Positions 16,993-24,362 of a stretch of DNA of 64,000 bases are shown here, piece by piece. The DNA lies in assembly GCA_002350705.1 (NCBI GenBank), contig DEFH01000053.1, positions 63,215-127,214 of the forward strand, written 5' to 3'. A program made the position numbers and the translations under genes. Origin of the DNA: Ruminococcaceae bacterium UBA2857 (GTDB taxonomy: Bacteria; Bacillota; Clostridia; Oscillospirales; Acutalibacteraceae). A model generated the notes under the pieces. That model did no database searches and was not told the origin of the DNA. It saw only the letters and a list, made by a program, of their open reading frames with translations. Position 1 is the first letter of the stretch. Every line of letters begins with the position of its first letter.

Positions 16993-17163
16993 CCTTCAAA
17001 ATCATTTTTTAAGAAAAGAGGTGAATCTTGATATACCTTGCCCCAAAGACATATCAATTCCGAAGATAATCGTATCTGAAAAATTATCCTATGAGTATTA
17101 TAGTATATTTTGATTGATTCGTCAAGAGCGATCTGTGACGAAAGTGTAAATTTTCGGACAATG

Positions 17164-17280
17164 AAAAAATCCGACTCTGACAACAGACTCGGATTCCTCA
17201 CACATTATAAAATTAAGGGGAAATTGAGGAGGGTAGAACACTTGTACTCGACGCTGCGGTTCGTCTTTCCTGAGTACAGT
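17164..17280 (-). ncRNA. Minus-strand small RNA candidate
   Basis: Read on the minus strand, a promoter (17315-17287) is followed by a roughly 117-nt unit with no reading frame. Its 5' part folds as nested stems GTACTC/GAGTAC and GACG/CGTC enclosing AACCGCAG, and it ends with a terminator hairpin (AATCCGAGTCTG over CAGAGTCGGATT, loop TTGT) and six T. It lies in the 0.5-kb gap between the twin membrane genes and the glycosyltransferase pair, both on the plus strand. I could not match it to 6S, SRP, tmRNA or a known riboswitch. The rest of the gap holds nothing else convincing. Confidence 0.55.
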
Positions 17281-17286
17281 ATTATT

Positions 17287-17315
17287 ATAATACATGGTGC
17301 CGCCGGAATTGTTAA
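17287..17315 (-). promoter_or_regulatory. Promoter of the minus-strand small RNA
   Basis: On the minus strand TTAACA (17315-17310), 17 bases, TATTAT (17292-17287), predicting a start near 17280. The unit it would transcribe ends in a terminator. Confidence 0.55.
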
Positions 17316-17398
17316 ATATATGTGAATAAGTTTTTAACTTTTCATAGATAGTACCGTTTTGGGAGCATTTATCGGCAAACCCAAAGATGAAAAATCAG

Positions 17399-17427
17399 TT
17401 GACATGATTCACCGATAATGATAAACT
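17399..17427 (+). promoter_or_regulatory. Promoter of the glycosyltransferase-like pair
   Basis: TTGACA, 17 bases, TAAACT. The predicted start near 17434 leaves too little leader for the ATG at 17443 to have a ribosome site, which argues for the ATG at 17461. Confidence 0.7.
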
Positions 17428-17460
17428 AAAAGTGAAATTATTATGGAAAGTGTGGAAATC

Positions 17461-19263
17461 ATGGACATTCAAAAAAGTATGCCGAATTTTCAAAAAACCT
17501 GGGTGAAAATCAGGTCGGATTTCAAGGAAAAAAAGAAGTCGTTTCGCCTGTCGCAGCATCCGTTGCTCAGTGTATTTTTATTGTGGCTGTTTTTCTTCAT
17601 CGGATTCGGATGGTTTCAGATGGACGGAGATGTAACGGTCAGTTATATCGGTACGATGGGAATGGCAGGAACAGCGGCTTATTTTTGGGCGAGAAAAAGA
17701 GAACGTGCACGACATGTTCCGAAAGAAAAACAAAAGGCTCTGCTGTATATGCTGGGGGCAGTACTGTTCACGGGAGCGATGATGTTTGCGTTTTTTCATA
17801 TACCGAGCAATATTGCGATTCATTCCCGTAATGAAATGGTACCGTTTTTCTTTCTGACAGCAGCAGCGGTTGTGTATTGCATTGTTCTCAGCGTCAGAAA
17901 AAAGTGGAGTGACAGACGTATCATTATGGCAATGCTGTATTTCAGCTGTGTGGTGCATCTGTTTTTCATGATGACGGCAAAGTACAATGTGACCAATCTG
18001 GATATGGGAGAGTTTTTCGGAAACGGAACAGGTCATGCCGGCTATATCGAATATTTATATGAGCATGGTCTGATACCTGCCCAGTTTCATCCCAAACTCA
18101 GATGGCAGTATTATCATCCGCCCTTTCATCATATCATACAGGCAATTCTGCTGAAAATAGAGACATTATGCGGAGTAGATATACGGGTTGCCGTCAAAAA
18201 CGTACAGTTTCTGAATTTGCTGTATACCATGCTGTCCAAGACGGTGGCATATCTGATTTTCAGACAGGCAGGACTGCGGAAGCGTCCGTTAGCATTGGCA
18301 ACGGCAGTGATGGCGTTTACACCGGCCATGATGTATGTGGGAATTCTGATCAACAATGATATGCTGTCGATTCTGTTTATTTTCCTGTGCGTTTTGCTGA
18401 CCATGAGATGGTACAAAAAACCGTCCATGAAAAATATTATCAAAATTGCGGTATGCTTTGGTCTGGGAATGTTCACAAAAATGTCCGTGGCTTTGGCAGC
18501 ACCCTCTATTGCCGTGATTTTTATTGCGGTTCTGATCGGAACACTGAGAAAAAAGGAATTCCGTACATTTGGCGGTTATATGGGACAGATGGGAGTCTTT
18601 CTGGTGATAGCGGCTCCCATATCGGTATACTGGAGTCTGAGAAATTATTTCCGTTTCGGATTGCCGCTGGGATATGTTCCCCAGAGTCTCCAGCCCATGC
18701 ATTATATTCCGAATTCTGCTTTTCAGAGATTGACCGATTTTAATTTCAGCCAGCTTTATAATCCGTATTTTAATCTTCGGGAGTATGACTGTGCCTATAA
18801 CGAGTATAATCCTTTGATCGGACTGCTGAAATGTGCCTCGACGGAGTTTGGCACTATGAGAAATATATCCGGACTGTTTGCAGGCTATGCTGCCTTATGG
18901 ACAACGATCATAGTGGCGGCAATCGCATTGATTATGATGGTGTGTGTGCTGGTGAAGAAGAAAACCTTTCCGGGCATTTACAAACTTTTTTTTGCGGTGC
19001 TGTATATTGTATATCTGGCATCTTATTATGATTTCTGCATCAATTATCCGTATATCTGTACGCAGCATATTCGTTATGCCATGCCGCTGATTCTGATAGG
19101 AGCGTTGTTCATCGGACTGGGAATCAAAGAGCTTTCGCATAAAAAATCGGTGCTTTCCAAAGCGGTTATTTACGGTACTTCGGGAGCAGTCATTGTTTTT
19201 TCCGTGACAACGGTGCTGATATTGGTGCATTATGGTATTACGGTGACAATCGGCATGATGTGA
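17461..19263 (+). CDS. Polytopic membrane glycosyltransferase-like protein (GT39/ArnT-type), copy 1
   Basis: The start at 17461 follows GGAAAGTGTGGAAATC. About 600 residues with ten or more membrane helices and a basic N-terminus. The extracytoplasmic loop after the early helices contains GHAGYIEYLYEHG and WQYYHPPFHH; an aromatic/His-Pro-Pro loop with nearby acidic residues (LDMGEFF) resembles the polyprenyl-phosphate-sugar-dependent GT-C transferases (PMT/ArnT class). Such enzymes move sugars onto proteins or wall polymers outside the membrane. The family assignment is by fold-like features, not by a confirmed match. The next gene encodes a close paralogue 14 bases downstream. Confidence 0.65.
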   Translation: MDIQKSMPNFQKTWVKIRSDFKEKKKSFRLSQHPLLSVFLLWLFFFIGFGWFQMDGDVTVSYIGTMGMAGTAAYFWARKRERARHVPKEKQKALLYMLGAVLFTGAMMFAFFHIPSNIAIHSRNEMVPFFFLTAAAVVYCIVLSVRKKWSDRRIIMAMLYFSCVVHLFFMMTAKYNVTNLDMGEFFGNGTGHAGYIEYLYEHGLIPAQFHPKLRWQYYHPPFHHIIQAILLKIETLCGVDIRVAVKNVQFLNLLYTMLSKTVAYLIFRQAGLRKRPLALATAVMAFTPAMMYVGILINNDMLSILFIFLCVLLTMRWYKKPSMKNIIKIAVCFGLGMFTKMSVALAAPSIAVIFIAVLIGTLRKKEFRTFGGYMGQMGVFLVIAAPISVYWSLRNYFRFGLPLGYVPQSLQPMHYIPNSAFQRLTDFNFSQLYNPYFNLREYDCAYNEYNPLIGLLKCASTEFGTMRNISGLFAGYAALWTTIIVAAIALIMMVCVLVKKKTFPGIYKLFFAVLYIVYLASYYDFCINYPYICTQHIRYAMPLILIGALFIGLGIKELSHKKSVLSKAVIYGTSGAVIVFSVTTVLILVHYGITVTIGMM

Positions 19264-19277
19264 GATGAGGGAAATAT

Positions 19278-21023
19278 ATGAAAAATCAGAAATTTCGATG
19301 GATTTGGTGTAATCCGTTTGCAGGAGTCTTTCTGTTGTGGGTGTTTTTTTTTCTGAGCTTTGCGTGGTTCCGGATGGACGGAGAAGTAACGGTGAGTTAT
19401 CTGTCGGCAATGGGGATGGCAGGAGGAACCGTTTATTGGTGGGCAAAGAGAAAAGAAAGAATCCGCAGGGTTCCGAAGGAAAAACAAAAGGCGTTGCTGT
19501 ATATGCTGGCAGCGGTAGTATATGCAGGAATTATGATGTATGTGTTTTTTCATGTACAGAGCAATCCTGCCATTCATTCCAGAAATGAAATGGTTCCGTT
19601 CTTTTTTCTGACGGGGGCATGGATGGGTTATTGTATCGGTGTTACGGTCAGAAAAAAATGGTGTGAGAGAAGAATCCTTTTTGCTATTATCGTGTTCAGC
19701 AGTATTTTGCAATTATTTTTCACGATGGTGGCAAAGTTTAATCTGACACAGTGCGATATGGGAAATTTTTTTACAACGGGAGACGGTCATGCCGGCTATA
19801 TCGAATATCTGTATAACAATCATTTGATTCCGGCCCAGTTTGATCCCCGTGAAAAATGGCAGTATTATCATCCGCCCCTGAATCATATCATACAGGCGGT
19901 TCTGCTGAAAATGCAAACACTGTGCGGTGTGGATCTCAAAGTGGCAGTGAAAAATGTACAGTATCCCACCATGCTGTATACCATGCTTTCAACGGTGTGT
20001 GCCTACAAAATATTCCGTGAGCTGAAGCTCCGCAAGCTTCCGTTAGTGCTGGCAACGGCAGTGATGGCATTTACTCCGGCATTTCGTTATGTGGGAATCC
20101 TGATTAATAATGATATGCTGTCAGTGCTGTTTGTTCTGCTGTGTATTCTGTTTACGATTCGATGGTACAGGAATCCTACCGTAAAAAATATCCTGAAAAT
20201 AGCCGTATGCTTCGGATTGGGAGCATTATCCAAGCTGTCGGCGGTTCTGATAGCTCCCCCGATTGCAGTCGTGTTTATCGATGTGCTGATCAGGCGTCTC
20301 AGAAACAGGGAATATCAGGCATTTGGCGGTCTGATGGGACAAATGGGTGCTTTTCTGGCAGTAGCCGCTCCGCTGTCACTGTACTGGAGTCTGAGAAATT
20401 ATTTCCGTTTCGGAGTACCGCTGGGATATGTGCCGCTGAGCCATGTAGACGAACAGTATATTCCGCAGCCTGCCCTGCAAAGGATCTTTGATTTTAACTT
20501 TGAGATGTTTCGGAATCCATATTTGAATCATCTGGAGTATTACAATGACTTTAATGATTATAATCCGCTTGTGACGTTTATCAAATCATCTGCGACGGAA
20601 TACGGTACCATACGGTTTATATTAGGGGAATGGGCAGGTCATGTGTGTTTCTGGCCGACACTGGTGCTGGCATTGGTGTCATTTGGTCTGATGGTGTATG
20701 TGCTGGTGAAAAAAAACAGTATGCCTGTCATCGGCAAGGTATTCTGGGGACTGACATATCTTGTCTATCTGGTTTCCTATGAGCATTTCTGTATCCAATA
20801 TCCCTATGTCTGCACAGAGCACGTCCGTTATGCTCTGCCGTTGATTGTGACAGGAGCGTTTTTTATCGGCAAGGGTATTGAACAGCTTTCCCGGAGAAAA
20901 TCAAGGCTTTCCCGTGTGCTCACATACGGTACGGGCGGAACCGTTCTGGTATTTTCACTGGGATGTATAGTGGTTTCGATTGCTTACGGAGTCATTTTTA
21001 CTATCGGCATGATGTGGGTATAA
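19278..21023 (+). CDS. Polytopic membrane glycosyltransferase-like protein, copy 2
   Basis: 581 residues, clearly paralogous to the preceding gene over its whole length (shared blocks: VPKEKQKALLYML, GHAGYIEYLY, YYHPP, ATAVMAFTPA, SLRNYFRFG, PLGYVP). It lacks the extra N-terminal 20 residues of copy 1. GAGGGAAATAT precedes the ATG. The tandem pair probably has two acceptor or donor specificities for surface glycosylation. The nearby pilus locus is a possible client, which is only inference. No obvious terminator follows before the glyA promoter. Confidence 0.65.
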   Translation: MKNQKFRWIWCNPFAGVFLLWVFFFLSFAWFRMDGEVTVSYLSAMGMAGGTVYWWAKRKERIRRVPKEKQKALLYMLAAVVYAGIMMYVFFHVQSNPAIHSRNEMVPFFFLTGAWMGYCIGVTVRKKWCERRILFAIIVFSSILQLFFTMVAKFNLTQCDMGNFFTTGDGHAGYIEYLYNNHLIPAQFDPREKWQYYHPPLNHIIQAVLLKMQTLCGVDLKVAVKNVQYPTMLYTMLSTVCAYKIFRELKLRKLPLVLATAVMAFTPAFRYVGILINNDMLSVLFVLLCILFTIRWYRNPTVKNILKIAVCFGLGALSKLSAVLIAPPIAVVFIDVLIRRLRNREYQAFGGLMGQMGAFLAVAAPLSLYWSLRNYFRFGVPLGYVPLSHVDEQYIPQPALQRIFDFNFEMFRNPYLNHLEYYNDFNDYNPLVTFIKSSATEYGTIRFILGEWAGHVCFWPTLVLALVSFGLMVYVLVKKNSMPVIGKVFWGLTYLVYLVSYEHFCIQYPYVCTEHVRYALPLIVTGAFFIGKGIEQLSRRKSRLSRVLTYGTGGTVLVFSLGCIVVSIAYGVIFTIGMMWV

Positions 21024-21066
21024 GCAAGAAAAACAGGCTGTCAGGTCATTTTTTGTAAAATTATAA

Positions 21067-21095
21067 TTGATTTACGGCTCTTGATAGTGTATAAT
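21067..21095 (+). promoter_or_regulatory. glyA promoter
   Basis: TTGATT, 17 bases, TATAAT, 38 bases before the glyA start codon at 21134. The leader is short, so no riboswitch control is seen. Confidence 0.8.
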
Positions 21096-21133
21096 AAAAA
21101 AGAATCATTCTATTTTTGAAAGAGGTTTTGGAA

Positions 21134-22387
21134 ATGTATCAGGATTTAATGGATAGTATCGGTTTTGTCGGCAAGTATGACAAAGATGTTGCCGACGCTA
21201 TGAATGACGAACTTTTGAGACAGCAGAGAAATATTGAACTGATTGCGTCGGAAAATATTGTTTCGCCGGCGGTCATGGCAGCAATGGGAAGTGTACTGAC
21301 CAATAAGTATGCGGAAGGCTATCCCGGAAAAAGATATTACGGCGGCTGTCAGTATGTTGACGTGGTAGAGGATATTGCAAGAAAAAGAGCGTGTGAACTG
21401 TTCGGAGCGGAATTTGCCAACGTGCAGCCTCATTCCGGTGCACAGGCCAATACAGCCGTTTATTTTGCGATGCTTCAGCCCGGTGATACAGTGATGGGTA
21501 TGACACTTTCCGAGGGCGGTCATCTGACGCACGGCTCACCGGTCAATATCTCGGGTAAATATTTTAACTTTGTTTCTTATGGTGTCGATCCCGTGACACA
21601 CAGAATTGACTATGACAAGGTATATGAAACGGCTATGCAGGTAAAGCCCAAAATGATTGTCTGCGGTGCGAGTGCCTATCCGAGAATCATTGATTTCAAG
21701 CGTTTCAGAGAAATTGCCGATGCCTGCGGAGCTTACCTGATGGTGGATATGGCACACATTGCCGGACTGGTGGCAGCCGGTGTTCATCCGAACCCCGTAC
21801 CCTATGCCCACTTTGTTACAACTACCACTCACAAGACACTCAGAGGTCCCCGCGGCGGTCTGATTCTCTGCGGTGAAGAGTATGCCAAAAAAATCAACAG
21901 TGCTGTTTTCCCCGGTACACAGGGAGGTCCTTTGATGCACGTTATCGCTGCCAAGGCAGTTTGTCTGGGCGAGGCTCTCAAACCGGCATTCAAGACATAC
22001 GGTGAAAATATCGTCAAAAATGCTCAGGCATTGGCTGACGGTCTTGTCAAGAGAGGCTGCAAGCTGGTTTCGGGCGGCACGGATAACCATGTTATGCTGC
22101 TTGACCTGACTGAAAGCGAAGTGACAGGAAAAGAGCTTGAACATCGTTTGGACGAAGTGCAGATTACTGCCAATAAAAACACCGTCCCGAATGAGCAGAG
22201 AAGCCCGTTTGTGACAAGCGGTGTGCGTCTTGGTACACCTGCCGTGACAACAAGAGGTCTGGGCGTTGCAGAAATGGATAAAATCGCTGAATATATCACA
22301 CTGGCTCTCAATGACTTTGACAACAGCAAGGAAACAATCCGTCAGGGTGTCAACGAAATCTGCGAAAAGTTCCCTCTCTACAAATAA
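21134..22387 (+). CDS. glyA: Serine hydroxymethyltransferase
   Basis: The ATG at 21134 sits after GAAAGAGG; the upstream in-frame start overlaps that site. The 417-residue PLP enzyme has ELIASENIVSP, YAEGYPGKRYYGGC, the folate-binding region and the PLP lysine in TTTTHKTLRGPRGG. It interconverts serine and glycine while charging tetrahydrofolate with a one-carbon unit, in the cytoplasm. It stands alone with its own promoter and terminator. Confidence 0.96.
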   Translation: MYQDLMDSIGFVGKYDKDVADAMNDELLRQQRNIELIASENIVSPAVMAAMGSVLTNKYAEGYPGKRYYGGCQYVDVVEDIARKRACELFGAEFANVQPHSGAQANTAVYFAMLQPGDTVMGMTLSEGGHLTHGSPVNISGKYFNFVSYGVDPVTHRIDYDKVYETAMQVKPKMIVCGASAYPRIIDFKRFREIADACGAYLMVDMAHIAGLVAAGVHPNPVPYAHFVTTTTHKTLRGPRGGLILCGEEYAKKINSAVFPGTQGGPLMHVIAAKAVCLGEALKPAFKTYGENIVKNAQALADGLVKRGCKLVSGGTDNHVMLLDLTESEVTGKELEHRLDEVQITANKNTVPNEQRSPFVTSGVRLGTPAVTTRGLGVAEMDKIAEYITLALNDFDNSKETIRQGVNEICEKFPLYK

Positions 22388-22414
22388 CCGCCAAGGGATA
22401 AAGGAATCAAACAG

Positions 22415-22448
22415 ACAGCACCGAATCATTGATTCAGTGCTGTTTTTT
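22415..22448 (+). terminator. glyA terminator
   Basis: ACAGCACCGAATCA folds back on TGATTCAGTGCTGT with one mismatch, followed by six T. Confidence 0.9.
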
Positions 22449-22509
22449 ATGTTTTGTGATAAAAATACAGATGATTTATATGCAAAATCAATAAAGTTTC
22501 GGTAAATCA

Positions 22510-22537
22510 TTGACAATTTGTTTTTATCAGCTAAAAT
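22510..22537 (+). promoter_or_regulatory. Promoter of the first prepilin gene
   Basis: TTGACA, 16 bases, TAAAAT; the ATG follows 25 bases later behind GGGGAGG. This marks the left edge of the pilus locus. Confidence 0.75.
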
Positions 22538-22562
22538 ATAAATAAAGGGGAGGTTTTCGGAC

Positions 22563-23078
22563 ATGAAAATTTTAGAGAGAAGTGAACACCTGCGGAAAAT
22601 TTGTCATCAGACAACGGTATCACCAAAAAGAAAAAGCGGTTTTACGCTGGTAGAACTGGTTGTTGTCATTGCCATTATTGCTATACTGGCTGCCATCGCC
22701 ATTCCTGTAGTTATCGGTATCGTAGACCATGCCAATGAAACCAATGACAAAGACGCCGCCAACGAAATTGACAAGGCCTGCATTACTTATAAAACAGGAA
22801 TTGTTTGGGGAATTATCAACTCAGCCGATCCGGGCAATTCTACACAGACCAATCTGCCGCCTCCTAATTCGTCGGTGAATCTTAAAAATACTGCTGCCAA
22901 AGCAGCCAGTGTGAAAAATGTACTGGAATATGAAGGAATTTTTTCTTCTTTGAAAGGCAGAGTGGAGTCGGGTTCCTTTGTCTATGACGATCAGGGAAGA
23001 ATCTTTGCACAGATCGAACATCCGGAGCTGACGAATGTACTGGAGCTGACAACTACACTGGAAGACCTTTATTATTAA
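22563..23078 (+). CDS. Type IV prepilin
   Basis: 171 residues with an unusually long 26-residue basic leader, then the prepilin peptidase site SG/FTLVE and the hydrophobic helix VELVVVIAIIAILAAIAIP, which has the conserved Glu at position +5. The globular part has no cysteines. It shares the N-terminal helix almost residue for residue with the major pilin encoded next, but the body differs. Codon use is ordinary compared with that gene, so this is probably a minor pilin. It has its own promoter. Confidence 0.88.
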   Translation: MKILERSEHLRKICHQTTVSPKRKSGFTLVELVVVIAIIAILAAIAIPVVIGIVDHANETNDKDAANEIDKACITYKTGIVWGIINSADPGNSTQTNLPPPNSSVNLKNTAAKAASVKNVLEYEGIFSSLKGRVESGSFVYDDQGRIFAQIEHPELTNVLELTTTLEDLYY

Positions 23079-23155
23079 AATTGAGAGTGAAAAGCGGAGC
23101 ATTTTTGGCTTCGCTTTTTAAATTTTGAACGGAAAGATGAAAAAATTTTAAATTT

Positions 23156-23203
23156 TATGAACAAATTATGAACAAATAATTTTTTGTTCATAATTTGTTC
23201 ATA
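23156..23203. repeat. 21-bp perfect inverted repeat upstream of the major pilin promoter
   Basis: Arms at 23156-23176 and 23183-23203 are exact complements around a 6-base loop. Each arm itself contains the motif ATGAACAAA twice, so four copies are present, two in each direction. The element lies about 150 bp upstream of the -35 box. It may be a regulator binding site array or an AT-rich bidirectional terminator between the two pilin genes. The remaining bases to 23353 are AT-rich without a gene. Confidence 0.85.
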
Positions 23204-23353
23204 GTTATATTATACAAAAAAGATTCACTTTAAGATATAAAATGCACAAAAAACGGAACTTGAACAGGTGATTCGGAAAAATCAATGGTAAAAATGCACA
23301 ATATTTTTTTGTTTTATTTTAAAAAATGGATTTAAAAAAATCAAAAAAAAGTA

Positions 23354-23382
23354 TTGACATTTTGTTAATAAAGAGTTAATAT
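23354..23382 (+). promoter_or_regulatory. Major pilin promoter
   Basis: TTGACA, 17 bases, TAATAT. The leader of about 75 bases contains GAGC/GCTC complementary stretches and ends with AGAAAGAGGT before the ATG. Confidence 0.78.
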
Positions 23383-23464
23383 ATACTCAGCAAATGAACA
23401 GAGCGTTCCACCCTTCAGAGTGCTCGGTTCGAGAAAAAAATTTTTAAGAAAGAGGTAGTTTATC

Positions 23465-23995
23465 ATGACTCTCCAACAGAAACTGCTCGCTAAGCAGAGC
23501 AAAAAAGGCTTCACACTCGTTGAACTGGTAGTTGTTATTGCAATCCTCGCAATCCTCGCAGCTATCGCAATCCCTGCAGTTGTTGGTATTATCGACAACG
23601 CTACAAAGTCTTCCAAGCAGTCCAATGCTTCCGCACTTGACTCAGCTTGTAAGGCACTTTACTCAGGCGTATCTGCCGGTTCTATCAACAAGAGCTCCAA
23701 GGCTCAGGAACTCGGCGGTCTGAACACATCTCTCCTTCCTGCTGCTACAGCTTCTACTTCTACAAAGAGATCAGACGCTGCTAAGCTCACAGTTTGGAAC
23801 GCAATCGAGTATGCAGGTCTTGTATCTACATTCAACGGTGAGAACGTAGACGACTATCGTTACAACAAGGACGATGGTACAATCATCTACAACGCAGAAG
23901 GCACAAGCACAACAGATTACCTCCCAATCGCTAATAACTGGACAACAACACTTGCTAAAGTTGGTTCAAACAGAGGCCTCTATGGTGGTGCTTGA
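23465..23995 (+). CDS. Major type IV pilin (prepilin)
   Basis: 176 residues: a 14-residue leader ending KKG, the cut site G/FTLVE, then VELVVVIAILAILAAIAIP. The body is rich in Ser, Thr and Ala and has a single cysteine, so no disulfide. Its codons are strongly restricted (CTC, GCT/GCA, TCT/TCC, AAC, AAG preferred) compared with neighbours, a mark of very high expression expected of a fibre subunit. It has its own promoter and a strong terminator, so it is transcribed alone, between the minor pilin and the assembly genes. Confidence 0.92.
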   Translation: MTLQQKLLAKQSKKGFTLVELVVVIAILAILAAIAIPAVVGIIDNATKSSKQSNASALDSACKALYSGVSAGSINKSSKAQELGGLNTSLLPAATASTSTKRSDAAKLTVWNAIEYAGLVSTFNGENVDDYRYNKDDGTIIYNAEGTSTTDYLPIANNWTTTLAKVGSNRGLYGGA

Positions 23996-24035
23996 TAATA
24001 TCTGAAACGGATATTTCATACCTGATTTAAAAATG

Positions 24036-24065
24036 AAAGCCCGAAACGAAATGTTTCGGGCTTTT
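24036..24065 (+). terminator. Major pilin terminator
   Basis: AAAGCCCGAAAC pairs perfectly with GTTTCGGGCTTT around a 5-base loop, with T's following. Confidence 0.92.
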
Positions 24066-24202
24066 GTTGCGTTTTTGGCTAAAATGTCCAACAAGCTCCG
24101 TTGTTATTTGAGCGAAAAATGTAAAAGAAATGCATTATTGCCTAAATATTCGGACGGTTTTACTGCTATCTGCACAAAATATCCTGTTTTATAAAATAAA
24201 CA

Positions 24203-24231
24203 TTGAAGTCTGAATATTTTTGTGATAAAAT
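24203..24231 (+). promoter_or_regulatory. Promoter of the pilus assembly operon
   Basis: TTGAAG, 17 bases, TAAAAT, leaving a leader of about 125 bases before the PilM-PilN gene. No terminator is seen from here to pilC, so assembly genes likely form one transcript. Confidence 0.65.
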
Positions 24232-24362
24232 AATAAAAAGAATATTATAACTGTCGGTATGTTTGTGAATTTATATGCTTTCAGTTATCATATTACCGTG
24301 CGGCCGACTGCCGAAAACGAATTTGTTACCCCAAAAAAATTTTTTAAGAGTGTGGTGTATTT

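Noticed and set aside
16993..17160. tRNA or other structured RNA in the rest of the 0.5-kb gap
   Set aside because: No cloverleaf, no T-loop motif and no paired promoter and terminator in this part.
23383..23464. c-di-GMP riboswitch in front of the major pilin, as in Clostridioides
   Set aside because: Looked for the conserved GEMM-type cores in this and other pilus leaders; none found.
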